From: Serratia entomophila
Lineage (GTDB): Bacteria > Pseudomonadota > Gammaproteobacteria > Enterobacterales > Enterobacteriaceae
Length of the DNA: 64,000 bases
Direction: 5' to 3'
Assembly (NCBI RefSeq): GCF_021462285.1
Contig: NZ_CP082787.1
Coordinates: forward strand, 2,418,001 to 2,482,000
Shown here: positions 52,890-62,396 of the stretch, in pieces
Layout: each line of letters begins with the position of its first letter
How positions within the stretch are numbered: the stretch's first letter is position 1
Position numbers and translations under genes: made by a program
The notes under the pieces: generated by a model
Database searches by the model: none
Told to the model about the DNA's origin: nothing
Seen by the model: only the letters and a program-made list of their open reading frames with translations

Positions 52890-55325
52890 TTATTTATCCA
52901 GCGCATAGGCGATGACGTAGTCACCGCGGTCCGGCGACTGGCGTGCGCCGCCGGCGGAGATAACCACATACTGTTTGCCGGTGGTCGGCGAGACGTAGCT
53001 CATCGGCGTGCCGCCGCTGCCGACCGGCAGACGCGCTTTCCACACTTCCTTGCCGGTAGAAGAGTCGAACGCACGCAGGTAGTAATCCTGGGTGCCGGCG
53101 ATAAACACCAGGCCGCCCTGGGTCGCCAGCGTGCCGCCCAGCGTCGGCATGCCGACCGGCATCGGCGCGCGCATTTTGATGCCGAACGGCCCGGTGTCTT
53201 GCACCGTGCCGGCCGGAACCTGCCACACGACCTTCTGGGTTTTCATGTCGATAGCCGAAAGCGTGCCGAACGGCGGCTTCTGGCAGGGAATGCCCAGCGG
53301 CGACATAAAGCGGTTCTTATTGACCGCATACGGCGTGCCTTTCAACGGCACCGCGCCCATGCCGGTATTCACCGACTCGCCGCCGTTGCTGGCCGGCGCG
53401 TTGGCGTCGGTTTTCTGCGGGATCATCTGCACCCACAGGCCGAGGCGCATATCGTTGGCGAAGATGTAATGGTTATTCGGATCGGTCGACAGGCCACCCC
53501 AGTTCATGCCGCCCAGCGAGCCGGGGAAGCTGAGAGAGACGTCGGTGTCCGGTGCGGTGAACAGGCCGTCATAGCGCATCGATTTGAAGCTGATGCGGCA
53601 CATCAGCTGATCGAACGGCGTGGCGCCCCACATATCGGACTCGGTGAGCTTATCGGCGCCAATCGACGGCATGCCCACGGAGAACGGCTGGGTCGCAGAG
53701 TACTGCTCGTTGGGGATGTTGCGGGTTTTCACCGGCAACTCTTTCACTTCGGTCAGCGGCTTGCCGGTGTGGCGATCCAGCACAAAGAGCTGCCCGGTCT
53801 TGGCGCCGATCACCAGCGCCGGCCTGGTGGTGCCGTCCTTCATCGGGAAGTCGATCAGGCTTGGCTGCATCGGCAGGTCGAAGTCCCACAGATCGTTATG
53901 CACGGTCTGATAAACCCACTTCTCTTTACCGGTGGTCGCGTCAAGCGCCAGGATGGAGGCGCCGTATTTGTGGTCCAGCGCGTTGCGGTTAGCGCCCCAC
54001 AGGTCGACCGACGAACTGCCCATCGGCAGGAACACGGTGTTCATCGCCGGATCGTAGGACATCGGCGCCCAGGAGTTCGGGGTGCTGCGCACAAAGGTCT
54101 GGCCCGGTTGCAACGCCGCATTCGGCTCCGGGTTGCCCGGATCGAACGCCCAGCGCATTTCACCGGTAATGACGTTGAAACCGCGCAGTACGCCGCCCGG
54201 CATGTCGGTCTGCACGTTATCGGCCACGCGGCCGCCGACCACCACGGTGGTGCCGGCCAGGGTCGGTGCAGAGGTCAGCTGGTATTTCGGATCCGCCGCG
54301 TCGCCCAGACCGGCTTTTAAATCAACCACGCCGTTATGGCCGAAGTTCTGGCAAAACTCGCCGTTATCGGCGTTGATCGCCACCAGACGCGCGTCGATGG
54401 TGTTCATCAGAATGCGGCGCTGGCAGCTGTCGCCGGCGGCCAGGGCGACCGGCGCGGCAGGGGTGGATCCCGGCACGGTCGGCTGCGGCAGCGGCTTGTT
54501 CACGTCAAAATAGGCCAGGCCGCGGCAGCGGTTCCATACCTGGGATTTGGCGTTGATTTCGCGCTTCCAAATTTCTTTGCCGCTGTCGGCGTCGACGGCG
54601 ATTACGTTGTTGTGTGGGGTGCACAGGAAGATGCGGTTGCCTATCTGCAGCGGCGTTTGCTGGTCTTCCGCGCCGTTGCCGTCCGGGCTGAGCGGGGTAT
54701 CGCCGGTGTGGAAGGTCCAGGCGACCTTCAGATCCCTGACGTTATCGCGGGTGATCTGGTCCAGCGCCACGAAACGGCTGCCGCCCGGCGTATTGCCGTA
54801 GTTGTCCCAGTCTTTTTGCTGTTTGGCTTTCTCTACCGGGATCAGCGGCAGCTGAGTGCCGCTGAAGGCGACGGTCGGGTGCGGCTGGAACGTCTGAACC
54901 AAGGCGCCGACCATGCCGACGGCCAGCAGCGCCGAGAACAGGTAAGACGGCTTGGCCAGCGGCGCTTTGCCTTCGCGCTTGCGCAGGGCGGGCCAGGTGA
55001 GGAATGCCAGCAGCATCAGGCCGGTTGGCACCATCAGGCGGGAAATCAACGGCCAGAAATCAAAGCCGGCGTCGAATACCGACCAAATCAGCGTGCCGAT
55101 AAACACCAGCAGGAACAGCGATACCGCCGAGGATTTGCCGCGGAAGAATTGAATGGCGGACAGCAGGGTGACGATGCCGGCAATCAGGAAGTAGCTGCTG
55201 CCGCCGAGCGAAACCAACTTGCCGCCGGCGATGGCGAAGAACAGGCCGGTCGCCGCCAGGATGATCCCTAACAGGCAACACCATAGCTTAAGTTTTATAC
55301 CCGGTCGGGTAATTGAATCAGACAT
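52890..55325 (-). CDS. gcd: PQQ-dependent membrane glucose dehydrogenase
   Basis: An 811-residue quinoprotein that oxidises glucose to gluconolactone in the periplasm and passes electrons to ubiquinone. The N-terminal 150 residues form five membrane helices. The rest is an eight-bladed beta-propeller with repeats such as DWDNYGNTPGGSRF, WTFHTGDTPLSPDG and GTQDYYLRAFDSSTGKEVWKARLPVGS. I use the ATG at 55325 (MSDSITRPG), giving a length close to E. coli Gcd (796). It lies immediately beside the pqq genes on the same strand, so enzyme and cofactor genes are physically linked, unlike E. coli, which lacks pqq. Mineral phosphate solubilisation by gluconic acid is the usual outcome. Confidence 0.95.
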   Translation of the reverse strand: MSDSITRPGIKLKLWCCLLGIILAATGLFFAIAGGKLVSLGGSSYFLIAGIVTLLSAIQFFRGKSSAVSLFLLVFIGTLIWSVFDAGFDFWPLISRLMVPTGLMLLAFLTWPALRKREGKAPLAKPSYLFSALLAVGMVGALVQTFQPHPTVAFSGTQLPLIPVEKAKQQKDWDNYGNTPGGSRFVALDQITRDNVRDLKVAWTFHTGDTPLSPDGNGAEDQQTPLQIGNRIFLCTPHNNVIAVDADSGKEIWKREINAKSQVWNRCRGLAYFDVNKPLPQPTVPGSTPAAPVALAAGDSCQRRILMNTIDARLVAINADNGEFCQNFGHNGVVDLKAGLGDAADPKYQLTSAPTLAGTTVVVGGRVADNVQTDMPGGVLRGFNVITGEMRWAFDPGNPEPNAALQPGQTFVRSTPNSWAPMSYDPAMNTVFLPMGSSSVDLWGANRNALDHKYGASILALDATTGKEKWVYQTVHNDLWDFDLPMQPSLIDFPMKDGTTRPALVIGAKTGQLFVLDRHTGKPLTEVKELPVKTRNIPNEQYSATQPFSVGMPSIGADKLTESDMWGATPFDQLMCRISFKSMRYDGLFTAPDTDVSLSFPGSLGGMNWGGLSTDPNNHYIFANDMRLGLWVQMIPQKTDANAPASNGGESVNTGMGAVPLKGTPYAVNKNRFMSPLGIPCQKPPFGTLSAIDMKTQKVVWQVPAGTVQDTGPFGIKMRAPMPVGMPTLGGTLATQGGLVFIAGTQDYYLRAFDSSTGKEVWKARLPVGSGGTPMSYVSPTTGKQYVVISAGGARQSPDRGDYVIAYALDK

Positions 55326-55499
55326 ATTCTGGCATTCTCCGAAAATAATGTTTCTGGCTTTTGCTTTCAAAGCGTCATCGCCGCCCGGCTTATCGCTAAG
55401 CCAGGCAGGCAACACAACCCTGAATAACGAGGATTGTACCATTTGATTCATTGAGTGGTTAAGGATATGTTGCTGCCGAAAATGTTTGTTGCGATTATT

Positions 55500-57812
55500 T
55501 TAGATGAAAGTAAAAATTCGGCGCTGCCAGCGCTGCAATTCTTGCTGCGACAGCTGAGGCAAATGCTCCGCCAGAAGACTGTTTTCACAGCTGTTTTCCC
55601 GCGCCAGCCGCAAGGCGTCGCCATTGCGCTGCCGCAGGCTTTGCGCCAACGTGGCTTTCGCCCGTTCCCACTCTGCTGCGCCTAATTGGGCGAGCACAGA
55701 CTGCTGCTGACGTAAAAACTCGGCGGTAAATTGATTCAGTTGTTCAATGGTGAACCTGGGTGACTGTAACGCAAAGAAAACGCCCTCGACGTCCGCACAG
55801 CGGTGATAAGCGCATTGCACCACGTAACCGATGTTCTTTTCGACGCGCAGCTGCTGGAAATACTGCGGGGCATAAAGCTGCGCCAATAGCCGTAATGCCA
55901 CCCGCCCCGCGGCGGTTATTTCCGGCAGCGGGAAGAATAGCAGCAGCGCGTTTTCCGCACCGCGTTCCGCCAGGCTGACCGGCGCGCCGGCCAGGCTCTG
56001 CGCCAATGGCGCAGCGGCAATCAGCGGGTAGGGGAAATCACTCAGCGAATGGGCCAGTTGCTGCCGCAAAGCCTCACCGCCGCCGAACAGGCTGGCCTGC
56101 CAGCGCACCTCGTCTGCGGGCTTGCCGCTCAGCGCCGCCGGCAGTTGGCCCAGCAGACGGCGAATGGCGATGTCGTTTTGTTCCCGCTGCCGGGCGCGCT
56201 GTTCCATCCGTTCCGCTGCGCGCATTACGGCGGGGGAAAATGCCGACAGCGCCTGATTGATGGCGTTAATACCGTAATGCATCAGGGCGTCGTCCCCGGA
56301 AAGCTGCAGCAGCCAGACGCCCTGAAAACGTTCAAAGCTCAAATGACCGTCGTGATGCGCCAGCGCCGCCGCCGTTATACGCAGCGCCGTCTGCAGGCGA
56401 TAACCCTGCGCCTCGCTGAGCGGCGTTGAAGGCGAAGGGCGCAGCTGCAGCACCGGCTGCGGCTGGCCTGGCGCCAGATGCTGCAGAGGCGCGCGGCTGG
56501 CGGGCAGCGGTGCGGGCTGCGGCAACGCCATCGGACGGAAGAAATGAAAATGCGCGGCGCGCGGTTTTTGGCCGATCGGAACGAACGGCACAAGCGTTAA
56601 CGGCAATCCCTGAACTTCTGCGCTTTCGCCGCCGACCTCTTGGCGGGTGAGCAAACGGCTCAGCGGCGCTTGTTGCAATGCGGCAAGCTGCTGCGGCCAT
56701 TCCCCGGCCTCCTGTACCGGCGGCAGGCCAAACGCCCGTTCCCGCAGCTGTTCGAGCGGCGCCAGGCGCGCAAAGGCCAGATTCGCCAGCCGCCGATAAT
56801 GCGCCAATTGCGCTTGTGTCAGGGTGCTCAACTGCCGCAGCCAGCTAAACAATGCCGCCTCTACGGCCGCCGCTTCCTCCGCCGTGCCCTGATTGAGGCT
56901 AAACGCAAAGGTCAGCAGTGCGCATTGTTCGCCATAGCGGGCATGAATCAATCTCACCTCATCGCCATATTCCTGCGCCCGCAGCCAGGCCAGCAGGCTG
57001 CCGGGCGCCTCGTCCTGCAGCAGGCACTGCAATAAGCGCAGCCAACTGCGTCGGGCGGCCGGAGCCTGATTTAACGCCAGCGTCAGGCGCAGCTGCGGCG
57101 CTCCGGGCAGGGCCAGGGCATAATCTCCCCGAGCGGCGAGCGCGACGGCCGCGCCCGGAGGGCCAGCCGGTTCAGCGGGGAGGCGTGAGGCCAGTTGCCG
57201 CGCCAGACGGCGCAGCTGCGCCAGCGGCTGTGGCCCCTGCAGCCACAGCGTCATGTTGGCCGCGCCGTAATGTTGCCGATGATATTGCCGCAGGGCGTGC
57301 TGCAGCGCGGCGGCATCTTCGCCAAAGGCGGCGCGGTTGCCGATATGAAAACGATGCAAGCCGAACGCCTGGCGCTGCGCCGCTTCGCACAGGGTCTCGG
57401 CGTCCGTGCGCAGCAGGCGGTACTCGGCATCGATGATCCCGGCTTCCTGCATTGCCGCCTCCGGCGCCAGCAGCGGGGCGCTCAGCATATCGATTAGCCG
57501 GTCCGTGCCCGCCCCGAGCTGCGCTGCGTCCACTTCAAAAAAGAAAGCGGTCTGCATCGCCCGGGTAGTCGCGTTCAACCGGCCGCCGTGGGCAGGTACC
57601 CAGCGCATCAGGCCGTCTTCGGCGGCAAACGCCTCGCCGCCGCGAAACAGCATATGCTCCAGCAGGTGCGCCAGACCGGGCCAGGCCTGCGGTTCTTGCA
57701 GGCTGCCCGCCTCGATGCGCATCAAGGCGGCGGCGCGCCCGGCGGCGGGATCGCTGATCAACCTGACGCGCAGCCCGTTATCGAGACGCAGCGAGGCGGT
57801 GCTTTGCTGCAT
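55500..57812 (-). CDS. pqqF: PQQ biosynthesis zinc protease PqqF
   Basis: A 770-residue M16-family (pitrilysin-type) metalloprotease. The inverted zinc motif HLLEH (H49, E52, H53) lies in GLAHLLEHMLFRGGEAF, with the second N-terminal half and the degenerate C-terminal halves following as in insulysin-like proteins. PqqF helps release the crosslinked Glu-Tyr from modified PqqA. It starts 3 bp after the pqqE stop and is the last gene of the pqqABCDEF operon. A 174-bp gap then leads to gcd. Length agrees with Klebsiella PqqF (about 760). Confidence 0.92.
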   Translation of the reverse strand: MQQSTASLRLDNGLRVRLISDPAAGRAAALMRIEAGSLQEPQAWPGLAHLLEHMLFRGGEAFAAEDGLMRWVPAHGGRLNATTRAMQTAFFFEVDAAQLGAGTDRLIDMLSAPLLAPEAAMQEAGIIDAEYRLLRTDAETLCEAAQRQAFGLHRFHIGNRAAFGEDAAALQHALRQYHRQHYGAANMTLWLQGPQPLAQLRRLARQLASRLPAEPAGPPGAAVALAARGDYALALPGAPQLRLTLALNQAPAARRSWLRLLQCLLQDEAPGSLLAWLRAQEYGDEVRLIHARYGEQCALLTFAFSLNQGTAEEAAAVEAALFSWLRQLSTLTQAQLAHYRRLANLAFARLAPLEQLRERAFGLPPVQEAGEWPQQLAALQQAPLSRLLTRQEVGGESAEVQGLPLTLVPFVPIGQKPRAAHFHFFRPMALPQPAPLPASRAPLQHLAPGQPQPVLQLRPSPSTPLSEAQGYRLQTALRITAAALAHHDGHLSFERFQGVWLLQLSGDDALMHYGINAINQALSAFSPAVMRAAERMEQRARQREQNDIAIRRLLGQLPAALSGKPADEVRWQASLFGGGEALRQQLAHSLSDFPYPLIAAAPLAQSLAGAPVSLAERGAENALLLFFPLPEITAAGRVALRLLAQLYAPQYFQQLRVEKNIGYVVQCAYHRCADVEGVFFALQSPRFTIEQLNQFTAEFLRQQQSVLAQLGAAEWERAKATLAQSLRQRNGDALRLARENSCENSLLAEHLPQLSQQELQRWQRRIFTFI

Positions 57813-57815
57813 GGC

Positions 57816-58955
57816 TTATCCCTTGAAGATCAGCTGCGAGTTGGCGCGGTTGCGAAAGCGCAGCTGATCGATGCCGATCTGCGTGCGGTTGGCCGCTTCG
57901 CGCGCCGCCAATATGGTGCCGTGGTGCGATGATTTGGAGCACACGGGATCGGCGTTGTCGGCGTCGCCGGTCAGCATAAAGGCCTGGCAGCGGCAGCCGC
58001 CGTAATCCTTTTCTTTCTCCGGGCAGGAGCGGCAGGGCTCCGGCATCCACTCGTAACCCCGATAGCGGTTAAAGCCGAACGAGTGGTACCAAATATGCTG
58101 CAGATCCTGCTCCAGCACCGACGGAAACTTCACCGGCAGCTGGCGGGCGCTGTGACAAGGTAACGCCATGCCTTCCGGCGTCACGCTCAGGAATATCGCG
58201 CCCCAGCCGCCCATGCAGCCTTTCGGGCGTTCTTCATAGTAGTCCGGGGTAACGAACAGCAGGTTGGCCAGGTTGCCGCCCGCGGCCATTTTTTCACGGT
58301 AGTGTTTCACCACCTGTTCCGCGCGGGCTATCTGCTCGCGGGTCGGCAGCAGGCCTTCACGGTTCAGATGCGCCCAGCCGTAGAACTGGCAGGTCGCCAG
58401 TTCTACGTCGTCGGCGTCCAGCTGGATCGCCAGCTCAATGATGCGGTCGATCTGATCGATGTTGTGCCGGTGCAACACAAAGTTGAGCACCATCGGATAA
58501 CCGAGCGCCTTCACCGCTTTGGCCATCGCCAGCTTTTGCTGGAACGCCTTGGCGGAACCCGCCAGGGCGGCGTTCAGCGTTTCGTCGCTGGCCTGGAAGC
58601 TGATCTGGATATGGTCCAGCCCGGCGTCGGCGAAGGTTTGCAGCTTTTTCTCGGTCAGCCCGATGCCGGAGGTGATCAGGTTGGTATAAAAACCCAGATC
58701 GCGCGCGGCGGCGATCAGCTCAGGCAGGTCTTTACGCACCAGCGGCTCACCGCCGGAGAACCCCAGCTGGACGCTGCCCATCGCCCGCGCCTGGCGGAAC
58801 ACCTCGATCCACTGCTCGGTGGTCAGCTCTTTTTCCTGCGCGGCGAAGTCGAGCGGGTTGGAGCAGTAAGGGCACTGCAGCGGGCAGCGATAGGTCAGCT
58901 CCGCCAGCAGCCACAGCGGCGGGTTAACCGCAGGCGCGGCGCTTGGCTCAGTCAC
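57816..58955 (-). CDS. pqqE: PqqA peptide cyclase PqqE, radical SAM
   Basis: A 379-residue radical SAM/SPASM enzyme that joins the Glu and Tyr side chains of PqqA. The SAM cluster motif is C24-PLQ-C28-PY-C31. SPASM cysteines are in [17 protein letters not shown] and [21 protein letters not shown], with a final Cys in DPVC. SAM-binding GGEP is also present ([12 protein letters not shown]). It overlaps pqqD by 8 bases, in line with the PqqD-PqqE partnership. Confidence 0.96.
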   Translation of the reverse strand: MTEPSAAPAVNPPLWLLAELTYRCPLQCPYCSNPLDFAAQEKELTTEQWIEVFRQARAMGSVQLGFSGGEPLVRKDLPELIAAARDLGFYTNLITSGIGLTEKKLQTFADAGLDHIQISFQASDETLNAALAGSAKAFQQKLAMAKAVKALGYPMVLNFVLHRHNIDQIDRIIELAIQLDADDVELATCQFYGWAHLNREGLLPTREQIARAEQVVKHYREKMAAGGNLANLLFVTPDYYEERPKGCMGGWGAIFLSVTPEGMALPCHSARQLPVKFPSVLEQDLQHIWYHSFGFNRYRGYEWMPEPCRSCPEKEKDYGGCRCQAFMLTGDADNADPVCSKSSHHGTILAAREAANRTQIGIDQLRFRNRANSQLIFKG

Positions 58956-59226
58956 GGAAAATCACCCATTTTTGTTCATAGGCGCGCTGGAAGAACTCCA
59001 GCACGTCTTCCGCTAACCCGTCGGCGCCGGGAAAGCGCGCGTTCAACTGCGCGATAATGCCGTTCAGGGTCGCTTTGCCGTCGACCAACTGCAGGATGGC
59101 GGCGGCGCTGTCATTCAGCTTGGCCATGCCTTCCGGGTAGAGGATCACATGGCTGTTTTGCACCTCTTCCCACTGCAGGCGGTAGCCGCGGCGGAATAGC
59201 GGGGTTTGTTCAGGGTTCAGCGTCAT
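58948..59226 (-). CDS. pqqD: PqqA-binding chaperone PqqD
   Basis: A 92-residue RiPP recognition protein that binds PqqA and hands it to PqqE. The sequence [51 protein letters not shown] shows the winged-helix RRE layout. Its start shares one base with the pqqC stop (TAATG) and its end overlaps pqqE. Length matches enteric PqqD. Confidence 0.95.
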   Translation of the reverse strand: MTLNPEQTPLFRRGYRLQWEEVQNSHVILYPEGMAKLNDSAAAILQLVDGKATLNGIIAQLNARFPGADGLAEDVLEFFQRAYEQKWVIFRD

Positions 59227-59978
59227 TACACCAGCCTCTGGTTATGCCATACCCGCGCATCGGTCACGCTGTGGTAAGGCGGGCGATTTAGGGTATAGGC
59301 CATGCTCATGGCGTCCAGCATGCTCCAGAGAATATCCAGTTTGAATTGCAGGATCTCCAGCATGCGCTGCTGTTTCTCTGCGCTGTCGCAGTACTCCAGC
59401 GCCAGCGCCAGCCCGTGCTCCACGTCGCGGTTAGCCTGGCCCAGGCGGCTGCGGAAATAGTCGTAGCCCGCCGCATCTATCCACGGGTAATGCTGCGGCC
59501 AGCTGTCGAGACGCGACTGGTGGATCTGCGGGGCGAACAGCTCGGTCAGCGAACTGCAGGCCGCTTCCTGCCAGCAGGCGCGGCGGGCAAAGTTAACGTA
59601 GGCGTCCACCGCAAAGCGCACGCCCGGCAGCACCAGCTCCTCAGAGAGCAAGGTTTCGCGTTTCAGGCCCACCGCCTCACCGAGGCGCAGCCAGGCTTCG
59701 ATGCCGCCTTCGCTGCCGCCGTAGCCGTCGTGATCCAAAATGCGTTGCACCCATTTGCGCCGGGTTTCCGGCTGCGGGCAGTTGGCCATGATCGCCGCGT
59801 CTTTGATCGGGATGCTGGTCTGATAATAAAAACGGTTCGCCACCCAGCCCTGGATCTGCTCAGGGGTAGACTCGCCGTTGTGCATGGCGATGTGATACGG
59901 GTGATGAATATGATAATAGGCGCCCTTGGCGCGCAGCGCAGCTTCGAACGCCTGCGGTGAGAGTGGCTGTGGTGTCAT
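59226..59978 (-). CDS. pqqC: PQQ synthase PqqC
   Basis: A 250-residue cofactorless oxidase that performs the last step, ring closure and eight-electron oxidation of AHQQ to PQQ. The all-helical protein starts [34 protein letters not shown] and keeps the active-site region with many His, Tyr and Arg residues. [27 protein letters not shown] is a family hallmark. It lies 9 bp after pqqB. Length equals Klebsiella PqqC (251). Confidence 0.95.
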   Translation of the reverse strand: MTPQPLSPQAFEAALRAKGAYYHIHHPYHIAMHNGESTPEQIQGWVANRFYYQTSIPIKDAAIMANCPQPETRRKWVQRILDHDGYGGSEGGIEAWLRLGEAVGLKRETLLSEELVLPGVRFAVDAYVNFARRACWQEAACSSLTELFAPQIHQSRLDSWPQHYPWIDAAGYDYFRSRLGQANRDVEHGLALALEYCDSAEKQQRMLEILQFKLDILWSMLDAMSMAYTLNRPPYHSVTDARVWHNQRLV

Positions 59979-59987
59979 GCTGGTTAC

Positions 59988-60899
59988 CTAGAGTTCGATG
60001 TTCATCCCGTCCCAGCTTACTTCGATGCCGGCGTCGGCCAGGCTTTGGCGCTCGGCGGAGTCTTCATCGAGGATCGGGTTGGTGTTGTTAATGTGGATCA
60101 GAATTTTTCGTTTGGCCGGCAGGCCGGCGAGCAGCGCCGCCAGGCCATGTTCTTCCGCCAGCGCCAGGTGGCCCATGTCTTTACCGGTATTGCGGCCAAC
60201 GCCGGTATCCGCCAGCTCGTTGTCGCGCCACAGGGTGCCGTCGATCAGCAGGCAGTCGGCGCGCTGCAGCCAGGGGAGCAGGGTCTCATCCGGTTCACCC
60301 AGCCCCGGGGCATACAGCAGGCCAATGCCGCGCGTCGCGTCTTCGATAAACAGCGCTACGTTGTGGCCCGGCAGCGGACGATGGCGGTATTGGGAATAGG
60401 GCGGCGCATTGCTCAGCAGCGGAATGGCGGTAAAACGGATGCTCGGGCAAACCGCCACCTGGAACGGCTCCAGCGGCGTGACCGGGTGATGAACCAGGCC
60501 GCCATTCCAGTGCGAAAGCATGGTAAACAGCGGGAAGCCGGTACTCAGATCTTCATGCACCTCATGAGTGCACCACACCTGGTGCGGGCAGCCCTCACGC
60601 AAATTGAGTAAGCCCGCGCTGTGGTCGATCTGGCTGTCGGTCAGAATGATCGACCCTATGCCGGTTCCGCGCAGCACCTCGGGGTTATTCAATTCAGGCG
60701 AAGCGAGCAGCTGGTGGCAAATGTCCGGGGACACGTTGCACAGCACCCAGTTTTTACCGTCGTCGCTGACGGCGATGGAGGATTGGGTACGACGCGAGGC
60801 TTTTATGCTGTTGTTGCGCACCCCCTGACAATTTTTGCAGTTGCAATTCCATTGAGGAAAACCACCGCCTGCAGCGGAGCCGAGAACTTTTATCTGCAT
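59988..60899 (-). CDS. pqqB: PQQ biosynthesis protein PqqB
   Basis: A 303-residue metallo-beta-lactamase-fold protein implicated in hydroxylating the Glu-Tyr intermediate. It starts [26 protein letters not shown], with structural-zinc cysteines. The metal motif is [16 protein letters not shown] in place of HxHxDH. The C-terminal [13 protein letters not shown] segment carries a further ligand. It follows pqqA after a 57-bp gap containing a hairpin. Confidence 0.95.
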   Translation of the reverse strand: MQIKVLGSAAGGGFPQWNCNCKNCQGVRNNSIKASRRTQSSIAVSDDGKNWVLCNVSPDICHQLLASPELNNPEVLRGTGIGSIILTDSQIDHSAGLLNLREGCPHQVWCTHEVHEDLSTGFPLFTMLSHWNGGLVHHPVTPLEPFQVAVCPSIRFTAIPLLSNAPPYSQYRHRPLPGHNVALFIEDATRGIGLLYAPGLGEPDETLLPWLQRADCLLIDGTLWRDNELADTGVGRNTGKDMGHLALAEEHGLAALLAGLPAKRKILIHINNTNPILDEDSAERQSLADAGIEVSWDGMNIEL

Positions 60900-60926
60900 G
60901 TGTAGACCAGAAAAGAGGGAAAGAAA

Positions 60927-60947
60927 TGCCCGCGCGAGAGGCGGGCA
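60927..60947. other. Hairpin between pqqA and pqqB
   Basis: TGCCCGC (60927-60933) pairs with GCGGGCA (60941-60947). On the minus strand a T-rich stretch follows, so it may act as a partial terminator or processing site that leaves pqqA mRNA more abundant than the rest. Confidence 0.6.
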
Positions 60948-60956
60948 GACAGGCGA

Positions 60957-61034
60957 TTAACGGTTGGAAATGTACAGCGTAACTTCCAGCCCCAGACGCA
61001 GGTCAACAAACTCTGGTTTAGTCCAAGCAGTCAT
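60957..61034 (-). CDS. pqqA: PQQ precursor peptide PqqA
   Basis: A 25-residue ribosomal precursor, MTAWTKPEFVDLRLGLEVTL followed by YISNR. Glu17 and Tyr21, spaced E-x3-Y, are the residues that become PQQ. AGGAG stands 7 bases before the ATG. The sequence matches the enteric PqqA consensus over its whole length. It is the first gene of pqqABCDEF. Confidence 0.95.
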   Translation of the reverse strand: MTAWTKPEFVDLRLGLEVTLYISNR

Positions 61035-61152
61035 AGCGGTGCTCCTGTTGTGTGAATCAAGGTGTGTCCAGCCAAATGAGACCTAATCGCATTCAGCCGT
61101 GATGATGTTGGCGAAATGTGACGGAGTTCGCAACCTTTAAAGGGTAAAAGTT

Positions 61153-62202
61153 TTATTCACCCCAGCTTGCCGCCAGCGTTCTGCGCCAGTTGCGCCAGGC
61201 CAGCTTCTCCAGCAACGGCTCCTCGAACCCCGCCTGCGACAGCGCCTGCATCAGCAGCGGCAGGCCGCCGACGTCGCCCAATGGCGCCGGAACGTTCACC
61301 CCGTCGAAGTCGGAACCGAAACCAACGCGATCTTCACCAAGTCTAGCGATCAAATACTCGATGTGTTTAACAATTTCTGTTAAAGGCGTCGTGGCGCTGT
61401 CGCGTTTACCGTCGGCGCGCAAAAAGGCGGTGCCGAAGTTAACGCCGACAAACCCATCGCTTTGCGCGATGGCGGCCAACTGCGCGTCGGTCAAATTGCG
61501 CGGCTGTGGGCATAGCGCGTGCGCGTTGGAGTGGGTGGCGACCAGCGGCGCGCGGCTGAGTTCGGCGGTCTGCCAGAAGGCTTTTTCGTTCATGTGCGAG
61601 ACGTCGATCATGATGCGCCGGCGGTTGCAGGCGGCAATCAGCGCCAGGCCGGCCGGCGTCATGCCCGCGCCGGTATCCGGCGTGCCGGGGAATGGCCCGT
61701 TGACCCCTTCGCCAAAGGCGTTTGGCAGGTTCCAGAACGGCCCGATGCTGCGCACGCCCAGCGCATAAAAATGATCCAGACGCGCCAGCCCGGCGTCCAG
61801 CGCGCCGGCGCCCTCGATGTGCAGCACCGCGGCAATCTGCCGGTTGCGCCGGCACTGTTCAATCTCGTTTACCGTGCGGCAAATTCGCAGCTGCCCCTGA
61901 GAGGCCTGTTCCAGCCTGTATAGGATGGCGATCTGCGCTTCGGTGATGGCCACAGGATCGAACGCCGCCTGTGCTTGCGCTTCGCTCTGGTTTCTGACCT
62001 GGGCGATATAGCTCACCGGCGGTATAAAAACCGCAAACAGGCCGCCGCAGAAGCCGCCGCGCCGCATGCGCGGGAAATCCAGGTGGCCGTTCTCTACCCG
62101 GGTGTAAAATGCGCTGACCGGCTCGTCGGCGTGCTCCAGCCACAGCTTGAGCAACAGATCGTTATGCCCGTCGAATACGGGCGCTGGGGAAGATGGCGTC
62201 AT
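61153..62202 (-). CDS. M19 (renal-type) membrane dipeptidase
   Basis: A zinc dipeptidase of the M19 family, about 349 residues from the chosen start. Ligand motifs are DGHNDLL (HxD), AVLHIEGAGAL (Glu), MIDVSHMNEKAFW (His) and LVATHSNAHAL (His), with GFGSDFDGV carrying the conserved Asp. The frame is open to 62334, but homology begins at VFDGHNDL, so I use the ATG at 62202; 62208 is equally possible and neither has a strong ribosome site. It stands 118 bp upstream of pqqA on the same strand. A peptidase could help process PqqA-derived fragments, but that is inference. Confidence 0.83.
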   Translation of the reverse strand: MTPSSPAPVFDGHNDLLLKLWLEHADEPVSAFYTRVENGHLDFPRMRRGGFCGGLFAVFIPPVSYIAQVRNQSEAQAQAAFDPVAITEAQIAILYRLEQASQGQLRICRTVNEIEQCRRNRQIAAVLHIEGAGALDAGLARLDHFYALGVRSIGPFWNLPNAFGEGVNGPFPGTPDTGAGMTPAGLALIAACNRRRIMIDVSHMNEKAFWQTAELSRAPLVATHSNAHALCPQPRNLTDAQLAAIAQSDGFVGVNFGTAFLRADGKRDSATTPLTEIVKHIEYLIARLGEDRVGFGSDFDGVNVPAPLGDVGGLPLLMQALSQAGFEEPLLEKLAWRNWRRTLAASWGE

Positions 62203-62396
62203 AGGCATGCACGCAGAGTCAGGTTGAATGCCATTATGTTCGCCGATTGAATGGCGGCGGGCAAGCCTTTGGGGCCATGCCTGCCCTGAAAACTTCTGGC
62301 TGGCGTTCACCAGAAGAGGCGGAAGGCGCAGCATTTGCGCTTATAACCTGCACCGGACGCCTTTCCTCGTTTAAGTGGACAGGCTAGTATGTGAAC

